The notes under the pieces: model-generated | Databases searched by the model: none | Told to the model about the DNA's origin: nothing | What the model saw: the letters and a program-made list of their open reading frames with translations, nothing else | Position numbers and translations under genes: made by a program | From: Tetmemena sp. SeJ-2015 | Lineage: Eukaryota; Ciliophora; Spirotrichea; Sporadotrichida; Oxytrichidae | Reading direction: 5' to 3' | Length of the DNA: 64,000 nucleotides | Assembly: GCA_027382625.1 (NCBI GenBank) | Contig: JAJKFJ010021118.1 | Coordinates: forward strand, 62,001-126,000 | Shown: positions 25,244 through 36,800 of the stretch, piece by piece | Layout: each line of letters starts with the position of its first letter | Position numbering within the stretch: the stretch's first letter is position 1

Positions 25244-25365
25244 CATGGGTTGACAAGTGGCATGAGGGACGGTCACACCAGTTATGATCGTGTTTTAGTG
25301 GGTTATATAAAAGCCTATTATATATATATATACCCTAGCGGGGTGCTTAATTCTGCTAATAATCT
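25244..25365. repeat. Dispersed germline repeat, copy 1
   Basis: About 120 bp closely similar to 62898-63015. Shared core blocks include GGTCACACCAGTTATGATC, TGTTTTAGTGGGT and GGGTGCTTAATTCTGCTAAT, with a TATATA-rich middle. No coding potential. It sits between the urocanate hydratase start and the imidazolonepropionase stop. Confidence 0.85.
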
Positions 25366-25625
25366 AATCTAATAGCAAAAATATATTTAAAAATATTCCT
25401 TTTCAATTGAATAAAAAATTTATTTATTTTTAGAAGCTTTTCCCTTTTAAATGCATAATATATTTGAAATTATTCAAGTCTTTATAAACATTATGACTCA
25501 AATAACCTCTTTTTATGATTGAGCAATAAGTATCATTAAGATTTTATATTAAGTTACAATATCATTAGGGGAAAAGCATTAGATTCACAGTGAAGAAAAG
25601 GATTATACCCCACTGTGTCTTTCAA

Positions 25626-26972
25626 TCAAAGCTTGTCAAAGTCTATTCTGGAGTGGAGGTGTCCTTTCTTAATGACGTGACTTATGAACTAGGAACTCTC
25701 GTAATGATAGTAAGGGATCTGATCAAGTTTAGAGATGCCCTCCCAAACTATAAGGTCTGCTTACGATCCTTACTCGATAATGCCTTGATTCCATCTATCC
25801 AAAGCTATGGCTGAATTCCTTGTCACTCCTTTGAATGCCTCCTCCAAGGACATCTTTCCATAAGTCATGCTGAAGTTCATCATCATGGGTTGAGAGTTAA
25901 AGTTAGAAGAGCCAGGGTTGCAGTCAGTTGCAATAGCCACTCTGCAGCCAGCGTTAATCATCTTTCTTGCAGGGGCGAAGGAGCTCTTACCCAAAAATAT
26001 TGTTGTGCCTGGTAACATAGTAGCTACCACATTATTTTCTGCCAGACATTGGATACCAAGATCAGAGATAGCCATCAAGTGATCAGCTGAGTGAGCTTTC
26101 AATTTTCCTGCTAGTTCAGCAGCATGAGAGTCCTCAAACTCATCTGCATGAAGCCTCAATTTCATACCGTGATCTCTAGCTGCGGTCAAAAGCCTCTCTG
26201 CCTAAGCAGCTGAGAAATATCCATTCTCACAGAAGACGTCACAATACTCGGCAACTCCTTGCTTTGCAACCTCAGGAATCATTTCATTGCATAATAAATC
26301 TACGTATGCATCCCTTTCTTATTTATACTCTGGTGGAAACGCATGAGCTCCAAGAAAAGTTGCTACTATTTCAATTTGATCAGCGTACTCTTCTTGAAGT
26401 CTCTTAAGGACTCTGAGCTGCTTAAGTTCATGCTCGGTATTGAGTCCATAGCCAGTCTTCATCTCTACTGTTGTGGTTCCCTGATGAATGAATCTCTCAA
26501 CGCTCCTCTTATTTCTGAGATAGAGATCTTCCTCGTCTGACTCTCTGCAAGCCTTGACAGATGAAAGTATGCCACCTCCTGCAGCAGCTATTTCTTAATA
26601 AGTTTTGGTGACTCTCATGGAAAATTCGTTGGAGCGGTCATTAGGAGGAAACATATGAGTGTGAGGATCGACGAAGCCTGGTGTGACTAGCCCATTTTAG
26701 CAATCCAGAGTGTGTATTTCTATATGACCATCTTAATCATAGTGCTGTCTCTTTTCCTCTTCATTCTTAGAGTGAGGGGTTATGTTCAATATTTTGCCAT
26801 CTGATATTAGCAAGTCGCAATTATTCTAAGTTACTAAAGCATCCTGAGAGTTGAAGCCAATTAATGTTCCTATGTTCTCAAGCTTGAGTAATCTTCTCGA
26901 GCTTTGAGAGTTGATTTAACTTTAAGATGCAGCTGCTGAGAATACTTTTTGGAAAGATAAAATATGTAGCAT
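25626..26972 (-). CDS. AMDHD1: Imidazolonepropionase (histidine degradation step 3)
   Basis: Hydrolyses imidazolone propionate to N-formimino-L-glutamate. A single uninterrupted frame of 449 codons from ATG 26972 to TGA 25626-25628, with no IES detected. Amidohydrolase features: DPHTHMFP (metal-binding HxH), [39 protein letters not shown] (metal His and active-site Glu/Asp region), [10 protein letters not shown] (metal Asp) and a C-terminal GSQADLIVW strand typical of the composite amidohydrolase barrel. Length matches eukaryotic AMDHD1. It is head-to-head with histidine ammonia-lyase, 241 bp between the ATGs, so a shared promoter in the germline arrangement is possible. Confidence 0.97.
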
Positions 26973-27213
26973 TAAAGACTTTTTAAGATTTCCTGATCAT
27001 TTTTAAGTTTAATTAAATATAGTACAAGCCTTGAGGATGAGTTTTAATAGTTGTTGTGAATATAATAACAGCGTAGATAGTAATTATTACTCGAGCTGTA
27101 TAGTGAAGAGGTAATTTGATAATAAATCTCTAGGGGTTTAATAATAGAATAGGCAAATCTAATTACATATTAAGAAAGATAAAATCTAACAGGAGATATA
27201 AGACAAATCAACA

Positions 27214-30200
27214 ATGCTACTCAAATTCAGAAAAGTCATGCGCCAGCCAATAAGGCAGCAGAAAGTAGATAAAGTCGTGTTAGATGGAAACTCACTAGTG
27301 CTTGAGGATTTAGTCAGTCTCAGCAGAGGCTAGACTAAAATAGAGATAGAGTTACTTATTTTCTTAAATTCTAATATAAATGATCGCACCAAACTCGTGG
27401 AGCAAACTAAGACAGACAAGAGAGATAGTGGAAAAGTTGGCAAAGCAAGATGAGCCTGTTTATGGAATCACAACAGGATTTGGAAGATTTTCGAATGTCA
27501 AAATTGCAACTGAGAGCTTGACTGAGTTGCAGTATAATCTAATTAGATCACACTCTACTGGAGTGGGCAAGACTCTGCCATTAAACCAGGCGAGGAGAGT
27601 CACAGCTCTTAGAATTAACACTCTAGCTAAGGGTTTCAGTGGTTGTTCTTTGGAGACAATTTAACGCCTAGTAGATATGTTCAATGCAGGGGTTGTGCCT
27701 TGGATTCCCGATCAAGGAAGTGTGGGAGCCTCAGGAGATCTCGTGCCTCTCGCTCACATTGGATTGGGCCTGATAGGTGATGGATAAGTATGGAACCCAA
27801 ACTCACTGAAGTTTGAGCCAACAGCAAAAGTATTCTAGGAACTAGGTTTGAAGAAGGCGGAATTGAGAGCGAAGGATGGGCTTTCCTTAATTAATGGTAC
27901 GTAGTTCATTTGCGGTGTAGGATCACAAGCAGTTGAGAACGCGCTTATCGCAATTAAGAGTTCGACTATTATTGCTGCACTGAGCTTTCTAGCTTTGAAA
28001 GGACATCCTGATGCATTTGATGAAAGGATTCAAGACATCCGTATTCACTATGGTCAACGAGTAATTGGAGAGGTGATGAGAGAGCTGCTTCCAAAAGGAA
28101 AGAACATGGAGAATTAAGATGACGTGTAGGATCCTTACTCTATGAGATGCATAACTCAGGTTTTAGGCCCTAGTTTTGAGGGAGTCTTCTTCTCTAAAGA
28201 GGGAATTGAAATTGAGATGAATACTGGCAGTGATAATTTTTAAGATAAGAACTTACATTTATATGCTTGTGATAATCCCCTAGTCTTCAGTGACAAAGAG
28301 CCTCACATCATCAGTGGAGGAAATTTCCATGGAGAATTCCCAGCCAAATAACTCGATGTGTTGGCTATGTACACTCATGAAATAGCTAGTATCAGTTTCA
28401 TGAGAGCAAAGAGAATGCTGAATCCTAATAAGAATCTAGGCATGCCTGCTTTCCTCACTATGCAAGGAGGTTCAAACTCTGGCCTTATGACATGGGAAAA
28501 CGTTGCCGCATCATCCATATTAAATAGAAACTTGCGCAGACAAGGAAGATCATATATTATGGATGAATTCTATTGGTTGCTGATAATGTCTTAAGTGTGC
28601 TTGCTGTCGAATTACTAGCAGCTACTCATGCGCTTCAATATAGATTTAATCATGATCCAGATTTCTCAATCCATCATCCTGGACTTCAAAAGGTTTATGA
28701 GAAATAGAGATATAAGGAAATTTAATTGTTATATATCTTTTCTCAAGCGGAGGGAAAGCAAACTGACATTTTAAAACTGAAGTCAGTACCAAGAGATGAG
28801 GTAGGGAATCTAAAGTATACAAGAATGAGAGAGCTTCAGACTCAAGCCGGCTAAGTTCATAAGTTAGGACTCAAATTCGATTAAATCAGTGAGGGAGAGT
28901 TAAAGGAGGCCATTTCTCATCACAAGAAATCTAACAACTCAAAGGATCTCATATCAGTCCTCGATGGAGAGTATCATAGTTCTAAATTAAAAAAATTAAT
29001 TTTGGAAGAGGGAATAATCCTTCTAGTGAAGTAACCGCATATGACTAGAATGAGATGTAGAATTAATTACTCAAGACTCTTCTACATGAATGGAGATCAC
29101 AACAATATGGGATATATCGTAAGAGGCTTTTATAAGTCTCGCCACGTCAAGCCAATCGTAATTTACTTGGACGTGCACTCAGATGCGAGAGTGAAGGAGG
29201 ACGGTCCTCACTCAGGAACTTGGCTTACTGAAGTCTTTGATAGAGGTGAATGTGAAAGAGCTTATCTGATTGGAGTAAGCTACTTGAGTAACTCTGACGC
29301 AGCACTCGCCAATCTAGAGAAGAATGATGTTTAGTTTAAGGACTTCTCTTGGGATGAAATACAGAGAAGAGGAGGTTCTCGCAAAGCCATTCCCTAGATT
29401 ACTGAATAAATAATTTCAGATATCAAGTAGAGGTATGGAAGAAACTAGCATACTAAAGTACTTATTCCATTATTTTAGCCTGTGATATTGTCTATTTGTG
29501 CTGATACAGTAAGCGGCCTGCCTTGCAGTGCTTCCTAATGAGGTAGTTGGATACTCCTAGCATGAAGATGTTCTATCCCATGATGTCTTAATTCATAGAC
29601 AACTTAAATGTGGAGTGCTTGAACGTCTCTGAGTTAAAGCCCTCGCTTGATCCTACCAAGAATAGTGCAAGTGGAGAGTTCTTAGCATACTCGCTCTACC
29701 TCTACTCTCAAACTCAAGTGAAGAAGAATCTCTGAAGACGCAATAAACAATTAAGAACACAGCTATAAAAATTAAGGTAGTGAATAGATATCACATATCA
29801 AAATGTTTGATAGGAAAGAAATCTTTCTTAAGACTTAACAAAACTTTTGGTATCTTATTTAATCCATTCAGATTTAGAATTATCTTTTCACTCTCTCATT
29901 TCAAAGAAAAATATGATAATTCAGAAAAATGAAAAGCATTTCTAAACTTCTGCATTAAGGATACAGAAAGACCAAGGGGAGTAGTTCTTATAACTGGAAA
30001 CTATTTAAAGTAGGAGTTGGGTGCGGTGTAATTGGCGCATCGCTTGTCTCAGAGAACAAAGTTCTGTGCCACCCCTCGTCAATAGATACTGCGGAAACTT
30101 GCCATCATTATAAAGAAGATCATGTTTCTATGGGAGCTTTCTCAGCTAGAAAAGCAGTGACTGTTGCTGATATCCTACCTGGATATTAAATTTTTATGAG

Positions 30201-30509
30201 AAGATCCGTAAAATAAGTCCTACTTTGGAGAGAGATAGGTACACTGTACCTGAGTATAAGCAGCTGAGAGAGTACATGGCCTCTGGGGAGATGTGGGATA
30301 CAGTCCAGCAATTTATGCAGTCAACCAGCAACTATGGAATGCACTTTGCTCAAGCAGATTTCACATATTTAAGAATATATTTCATCCTCGATGTCTCTTA
30401 GGATGACTTGGGAGCAAGAGCAAATTTTGGAAAGAATTTAAATAAATTTTACTCTGTCATGAATAATTATATGACTAGTTCCTTCAAAAGTTCTCTAACT
30501 TCCAGATGA
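27214..30509 (+). CDS. HAL: Histidine ammonia-lyase (HutH), scrambled germline gene
   Basis: Deaminates histidine to urocanate (step 1). The germline order of segments is A (27214-28512), C (28576-28703), then about 1.3 kb away B (30036-30172) and D (30193-30509); the product needs A-B-C-D. Pointers are CGCATC (A/B), GTTGCTGATA (B/C) and TTTATGAGAA (C/D). With two ordinary IESs in A also removed, the joined length is exactly 593 codons. Motifs: [14 protein letters not shown], the MIO site [11 protein letters not shown] (Ala-Ser-Gly at about residues 160-162), [32 protein letters not shown], then from [13 protein letters not shown] and EDHVSMG. The extreme C-terminus past about 30400 is uncertain because a short plus-strand gene overlaps it. 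Confidence 0.93.
27345..27381 (+). other. IES, 37 bp, pointer GAT
   Basis: GAT at 27345 and 27382 in HutH segment A. Removal gives ..[15 protein letters not shown].., matching the family's N-terminal region. Confidence 0.85.
28230..28268 (+). other. IES, 39 bp, pointer GTGATAAT
   Basis: GTGATAAT at 28230-28237 and 28269-28276. Removal restores the conserved [11 protein letters not shown] motif of HutH. Confidence 0.9.
28513..28575 (+). other. Spacer between HutH segments A and C with decayed copy of segment B
   Basis: 63 bp left where segment B belongs. In one frame it reads ..[13 protein letters not shown].., resembling the true B sequence ..[14 protein letters not shown]... At DNA level GAAACTTGC is identical and AAGGAAGATCAT differs by one base from AAAGAAGATCAT. 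It is too short and frame-broken to supply the missing residues. Confidence 0.75.
28576..28703 (+). other. HutH MDS C
   Basis: Encodes ..[31 protein letters not shown]. The left pointer GTTGCTGATA matches 30163-30172 and the right pointer TTTATGAGAA matches 30193-30202. Confidence 0.9.
28740..29735 (+). CDS. Ureohydrolase-family protein, probable formimidoylglutamase (step 4), nested in HutH
   Basis: Arginase/agmatinase/formimidoylglutamase superfamily. Metal-binding blocks: [12 protein letters not shown] (His), [11 protein letters not shown] (Asp, His, Asp), GPHSGTWL, and [16 protein letters not shown] at the position of the SxDxD loop. The C-terminal [17 protein letters not shown] is typical of the family end. 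TGA at 29733-29735. The start is unresolved: sequence from about 28745 looks coding, and the first in-frame ATG is 28825. Inserts lie near 28985-29035 and 29530-29555. Placed among the other hut genes, the likely role is hydrolysis of N-formiminoglutamate to glutamate plus formamide; agmatinase or arginase activity cannot be excluded from sequence. It lies entirely between HutH segments C and B. Confidence 0.8.
29736..30035 (+). other. Spacer before HutH segment B, possibly a decayed copy of HutH segment A
   Basis: An open stretch from ATG 29931 runs into segment B, but its translation is not HutH-like. Parts resemble the end of segment A at DNA level (TTCTTATAACTGGAAACTATT near 29983 against CCTTATGACATGGGAAAACGTT near 28483). 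No independent gene is called. Confidence 0.4.
30036..30172 (+). other. HutH MDS B (displaced)
   Basis: Encodes ..[17 protein letters not shown].., ..[19 protein letters not shown], the conserved part of histidine ammonia-lyase missing between segments A and C. The left pointer CGCATC matches 28507-28512 and the right pointer GTTGCTGATA matches 28576-28585. Confidence 0.92.
30193..30509 (+). other. HutH MDS D (displaced C-terminus)
   Basis: Starts with TTTATGAGAA, shared with the end of segment C, and encodes [20 protein letters not shown] followed by an amphipathic C-terminal helix, as in family members. The frame runs to TGA 30507-30509; the last part overlaps the next gene and may not be coding. 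Confidence 0.85.
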
Positions 30510-30721
30510 ACAAGTATAACTAGGATGCCGTGAATTCGTGCTTGCTGGTGGGAAGCATCGACCTGCAAGACTTGAAGGAGCAGTGCAAGGATAAGAACCC
30601 TGCTCTCAAAGAAGAAAGGTTGGAACTGCTCAGGGCTCTCCAAGAGCTAGATTAGAGAAGTAGTACTGTAGTCAAGGCTATCTTCGACGCAAACTCAAGA
30701 CTCAATATAATTGTCTAATGA
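30403..30721 (+). CDS. Small hypothetical protein, 84 residues
   Basis: ATG 30403 gives MTWEQEQ; a 64-bp insert flanked by CAAA (30421/30485) is removed to continue [15 protein letters not shown].., ending at TGA 30719-30721. The joined frame is exactly 85 codons. The product is helical and charged (LKEQCKDKNPALKEERLELL, then RALQELDQRSSTVVKAI). No family is recognised. It overlaps the putative HutH tail, so one of the two ends is mis-drawn. Confidence 0.55.
30421..30484 (+). other. IES, 64 bp, pointer CAAA
   Basis: CAAA at 30421-30424 and 30485-30488. Removal gives an intact 85-codon frame in the small gene. Confidence 0.6.
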
Positions 30722-30834
30722 GATATATATTTTCAAAAATAAATCATTATTTAAAATCAAATCAATAATCAGTTTATAGAGATTGTCATATCATACATAT
30801 CATTCAAATATAGAAGCTTATAGTTAGTATAGAC

Positions 30835-33800
30835 TCATCTAGTTGTCTTATTAGTTTTGGGTTTGTTAATTACACCCTTAGTTGGCTTTTAGTTATTCTG
30901 TCTGTCTGAAAAAACCTCAGCATCAAACTCATCACTATCTCCTTCTCCTCCATAGTCCTCATCTACCTCAAAAGCGTCCCTGCTCATCTCCTTTCCGCGT
31001 TTCTTACTGTTAGCGAGTTTGTTCTTCCTCGAATTGCCTGCCACTTCTTTCTTGAGCTGGGACTTGTGATGCTTACTAACTTTGATTCCAAACTATTCTT
31101 CAAGGCGCTCTAGCTAGTCCTCCATAGCTTCCTCGTCCAGGCTGCTTTCCCTTTCGCTGGAGAAGACTTCAGCACCTGAATCCAGTTCTCTCTCCATCTC
31201 CCTTTCTATCTTGGCAGCATCTATCATATCTTAACTAGAGTTATCTCGTGTCGTAATCGGCTTCACTTTAGAATTTTGCTTTGAAGTCTAAGGCTTGATA
31301 CTACTCTGTGGAGTTTTGCTCTGAGGAATATAAATTTAATTATCTGCATTTATAAATGAGGGTCTAAAGAATTAGAGGGCAGGATTGAGATGGTCTTCTG
31401 GCTTTTAGAGTCAGCTTTGCTTATTTACTTAGAGGCGAGGGCGGAGTCCTTCTTAGTAGGAGCTGCTAGCATCTTAGATGGCTGCTCCTTGGGTTTTTTG
31501 TTCTGCCTTAGTGGGTTGTTGCTCTTCCTAGCGTGCTTCTCTATGCTTCCATCTTGCAGATACTTAAAGAATTAATTAAATAATTAAGTTCAAACTTCTT
31601 GATATCAGTTTTCTAATCTCCTAGGTAGTTGTTAGTGAGGACTCCGTTTGCGTTCTTGTTGTTGGCTCCCTCTTCCTCCCACATCTCCTTGTCCTCCTGG
31701 GAAGAGTCTGACTCTTGAGAATCAGCCCTGCGTCTATGCTTATTACCCTTCCTATTCTAGACATTTTACTTAAACCTTAGGTCTTGCTGCTATTCACGTT
31801 CGTTTGTTGCTATCAAGTCGTTGTCGAAATGCTTAAGAGGCTGCTTCCGAGTAAACCTTCCGCCTATGGCAGGGTTCCCGTTTTCAGCAGACTTAAAAAT
31901 TACAATAAAATATATTAATACCCTTTGTTCTGATGTTCAATGCAAGAGGGACTTCTTACCCGAGGTCATCAAGCGTGTACTCATCATAGACAGAGGTACG
32001 CTGGTTGTCCATGAGGGAGTTCTGGGTGTTGAACTGGCCTGAGGTCATAGTGTTGTGGAAGCTCTACTCTCCGTCCATGTAGCTGCTGCTCTTGTCCTAG
32101 TCAACGTACTTCCCACCATTGTTCTTCTACTCCATCCTCTCGATCTGGTCAATGAAGTCCTGCTTCTTCGCTCCCAGCTCAAAGAACTCCTCATCCACAT
32201 CTAGCTCTCTGTTGGCATCTATAAGGGCAGGGAACACTTTGCCATCTCCTCCCTTTTGCTCGTTGTAGGTCTTTGAGAACTACTTCTTGTACTCGATTTC
32301 CTTAAGTTTGGTAGTGTGACCTTCTCTCTGCATTCTCTGCAACTCCTTATCATCTGGCGCTCTGTTCCTTGCCCATCCTATCGCATCTAGGAACTTTTCT
32401 TCTTCCAAGTATGCCTGAGATCGCTCTAACAATTTAACACACTGATATAAATTTTTTTAATTTATTTTACAGGGATTTGATTGTTCAGTGAGTACGATCT
32501 TGCCTGAGTTGTAGAGCTGCTTCAATCCCTTGAGTTGCTTCATGTAGGAGTCTCTAAGCAGCTGGTGCTCCTCCTCGATCTCCTGCTTCCTCTTGTGCTT
32601 CTCAAGTAGTTCCTGGTCGAAGCAGAGGAAGAGGACCAGGTAGACTTTCTGGAATTTCTTGAGCAGCATGATCTTGATCTCCATCAGGAACTTAAGTCCC
32701 CAGTACAAGAAGAACACGCAGTTCGAAATTAAGATCACTGCAAAGAAGAACAACTCTGTGCTTGTACCTAGACTGATGCCTGCAGTCACCTCAGAGGGGA
32801 TGTCTTCTTGGAACTAAGAGGGGATGTTGGCTACATAGTAGAGACCACAATAGATAGTGGTTACAGAGGTAACTAGAGAAAGCGTTTCCAAATCGTTTAA
32901 GACTACCAAGAAGAAGGGCTTGGACTTTATACCCAAGATGAGACACATTATCAAGAACATGAACACTATCAAAGCTTGCACCATCACTCCATAGCTTTGA
33001 ATGAATACTGCAATGAAGATCAACACGATTGTAATAGTATTAATTTCAAATTTAAGATTTAGATTTTGCGATACATGATGACGATCTCCCAGTAATAGAA
33101 GTCATGCTTGTATCCATTGTACAGAATAAAATAATTCATCAAAGAAAGCCAAACTTCTCTCTCACTTCGACTGTGCTCAGCAGCTTCCTTTCTCTTGAAA
33201 GCAGGATGAAGGCGAAGAGGGGAATACCCAGACCCCAGACTACAATTGCAGGCATGGCTATAAAGTAGCTCCAGAATTTATGAAGATTGCTCCAGCAGAT
33301 AGTCTCTAGATTCTTGTAGACTCTTTGAGTGCCAGTGATGTCCTTGCAGTTGAAGTCGTCGAACATGTACTGCGTGATAGTAGGGTGCACCAGGAACATG
33401 ACTATCACAAGCGATGATATGGCTTTGCCCTTCTAGAATTCAGTCTTCTTCCACTTCTTGTGTAGGAGCCAGAATCCACCACTCAGTCCTGCAAGTAAGA
33501 CAGGCAGCAGAGCAAACAAAAGCATCTTCAAGTAGAAAGTCTAGAACATGTTGTTGGTGCTGTTGCTGTCATCATCATCTTCTGAAGTGCCATCCACTGT
33601 AGATTTTTTCTTAGAACTCGCCATGAAACAGTCTATGCTAAACACTTGAGTGGTCACTGAAGCTACTTAGCTGCTAGAGTTGAAGAAACTCTGTACTGCT
33701 TCTGGCCATTGGAAATCAAAGTTGGACACAAGGACAATGAGCTGAATGTGATTAGTCAAGATTTTCATGAAGATTGAAGTTGCATTTTTCTTTTCTAGAG

Positions 33801-36800
33801 CTCCAGCGAGAGTTGAGCGCACCATCATTACTAACAGGAAAATTAAATATAGAGGAAACCTATCGCAACTACTATCAGGATCATGATAACCACGTTTTGA
33901 ACCATGCCAGGACACTTTCCGCATTTAAAAAGAGTTTAGATTATAATTTGAAGTTGCCACTGCTCGAAAATCCATCCTCGCACATAGCACATAGAATACC
34001 TTTATAGCCCTCAGCGCATTAACCCTTAGGCTCGTAAATATCGTAGTCAATTGGATAAAAACCTAAACATGCAGCTGGATAAGGGCACTTTATAAAATCA
34101 GATGACATATTGGAGACTCTCCAATACCCTGGCTTAGGGCCCACATTCATAAATAAAATATTATTACATTGGCACCTCCCTCGCAATATGCTCTTTCAGT
34201 TGGGCAACTCTTGCAGCTTCCTGGCGATGTCATTATCACCACAGAGTAGCCGACACCTGCCTCACAGTAAACACATTTCCCATTGGATGTGAAATATTCT
34301 CCCATTATGCAAGTTCTCAGCTGCACATAGAAGTTGTAATCGATAGTGGTTTTATTTTTGGACTTCATGAATATCACATTAGAAGGTAAGGATTAAGATA
34401 ATAATTTAAACTTATTCGTCGATGCCACTTGATGAAATGGAAAGTCGATAGCTGTAGCCAGGAGCAGCTGTGAAAACAAGTTGGTCTATGTCACTTACTC
34501 CAGCATAGGTAGTAAAACTTTAAGAACCTTCTAGTACAGGAATGTAAGTGAGGGTGTTGCTGTCCTTGGTATAAGAAGAAGAGTCCACAGTTATCCTCAG
34601 CTTACTGCTCATGTCATCTCCCACTATTTACCCGTACTTGTCAACATGAGCTAAGAAAAACTCTGGTATGTCTCCTCCACTTCTCTGTTTAGTTAAGTTG
34701 AACGAGTCAGATCCATTTGTCAAAGAAGAGGATACCAAACTCCTAGCTTTTAGACTCTCAGTTACATGAGTGAAAATTTAATGCGATTCGGTCTCAAGTT
34801 ATTCCAAAGTTCTCTAATGAAGACTGCCATATTGAATCTTCTCTAGCTGGCTATCATATGTTGATTCATTTAAATAGAGAAGTTGCTGAGCGTAGCAAGA
34901 GACGTCATCACCATACCATCCTGCTTCGTTAGAACTGAATACCAACTTAATTCCAAATAAAGGCTCAAAATAATTCCAGTGAATTGCACCGCCCTTCTTT
35001 TAAGCGAAGTTACCTTTGAAGGTAGTTGTTCCTGTTATATTCAAATTGCACTGTGTATCACTTTCACCGCACTCGTAAAATATTGCTCCTCCTGCTCCAG
35101 TAAACATAATTAAGATAAATCAAAAATGGAGTATTGATACCTGCTATCGATGCAGTGGCATTAAGAGCTCTAGAGTTCACAAAGGTTGCATTTTCGATGT
35201 AGAAATATTAAGGGAAGCTTAGGTAAATAGCCCCACCCGCAAAAGCAGACACATTTTAGAACAGACTTCCAATAACTTTGTATTTCAGGTAGGTATCAGT
35301 GCTCTTCTTATTAAGCACTACATCTTCAACATAGATAGCTCCTCCAAGCTGACTCTTCAGATTTTTAAAAGTAGAGCTTTCAATTGACAAACTCCTACAG
35401 CTGAGGCATTAAATGGCTGCTCCTTTTTGAGAGCCTGAGTTTTAATATATGTCTGATATTTGGGTAGTTTTAAGTTTTAGCTGTACACCAGAAGCATATA
35501 TAGAGGAAGTAGCATTAGGATTTACAATAGCTGTGTCCGAGATCGTGCAAGTGTAATAAATATACATTATTTTCTGAAGAAGTGAACTCTGAATTAGTGA
35601 GATACAAATCATCTCCATATTAAAGAGCGTTGTTGTTATTCAGCCTTGTTTAATCGCTTATTTAAATGCTCTTGAAACCATTTGCATAGATTGCTCCTCC
35701 ACTAATCTAGGCTATATTGTTCATAAACATAGTCTTTTTGACAACGAGGGTTGAGAATCCTGAAATAAAAATGGCTCCTCCCTGGTAAGAAACACCATTA
35801 ACAAAAGTGCTATCGGATATAGTAAGTTGAACATCAAGAATTATATTGAAGAAAGAGCCTGACGTGCTATCCTTAAGCACTGCCTTGTACCTGTTATTGA
35901 TAAAGGGTAAGTAAAAGTTGCACTTGTATACATAGACAGTAGCGAAGCCAAGGAAAATATTCTTAGACTTGTCTTAGGCATTATTGCTATTGAATTGAGT
36001 CATGTTGATAGTAGCTTTTGCGGTATTTAGTGAGAGAGTATTTTAGTAGGCGGTGTTTTCCTCAAACAAGCAGTAAGAAATAGTAAGCTCATTAAGTTAA
36101 GAACTACCCAGAGCATCTATAGCAGATGATTAGTTGGCTCTATTGTAAGTGAATTCACTTGCTAGGAGATCAAACCAAGAGTCTGTCAGCACAACTATCA
36201 CTCCTCCTACTGTACTTGCATTGTTGCTCTTAAATTCAACATAGCGACCTTAAAGATAAGCCATTGAATCTAACTTAACAACTCCAGCCTTAAATGCAAA
36301 ATTATCATGAATATCTGTCTTATTCAGATAAACTTATCCACCTGAGCAACTTATCACGCCTCCATAAATTGCTGAGTAATATTTTATTAAAATATGATAG
36401 TTATCGTAGAATTCTGATTTGTAGTCCATCATCGTTATTGAGCCACTTATTCTGAAAACTCCTCCTTCATATAGGACTCCACACTTGGAATATGTATTGA
36501 GCTTTGATTAATTAAACAAAATAAGCTCTGAAACAATTGTGCCAGATCCTGTGACGTATATTGTATTAAGAGCCACATAGCTAAGGTCATTCTCTAAAAT
36601 TTTCTCATAAGCAGCGACTGTGTCGAAAGTATCATCACAAGTTACAATAGTTCTGTTGATGATAATATTGATGTTTGGGCTCTAAGAGTATAAAAACTAA
36701 GCTTGAGGAGCAATAAAATTAGTAGCCTCACTCTACTGAATACTAAAGGTTTTAGCTTGAGATATGTAAGCAATGCCACCAGCTTCAGTTGCTACTGATC

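Noticed and set aside
28513..28575. Two frameshifts in HutH as sequencing errors or a pseudogene
   Set aside because: The displaced segment B fits the gap exactly with 6- and 10-bp pointers and restores the conserved residues. The frame-broken sequence is a decayed copy.
27214..29735. Fusion of histidine ammonia-lyase with a ureohydrolase in one long open frame
   Set aside because: The open frame past 28703 is accidental. Segment C ends at a pointer whose partner at 30193 supplies the true HutH C-terminus, so the ureohydrolase is nested, not fused.
33414..34292. Short plus-strand ORFs within the TM region of the first giant gene
   Set aside because: They oppose well-defined TM and Cys-rich coding on the minus strand and have no domain of their own.
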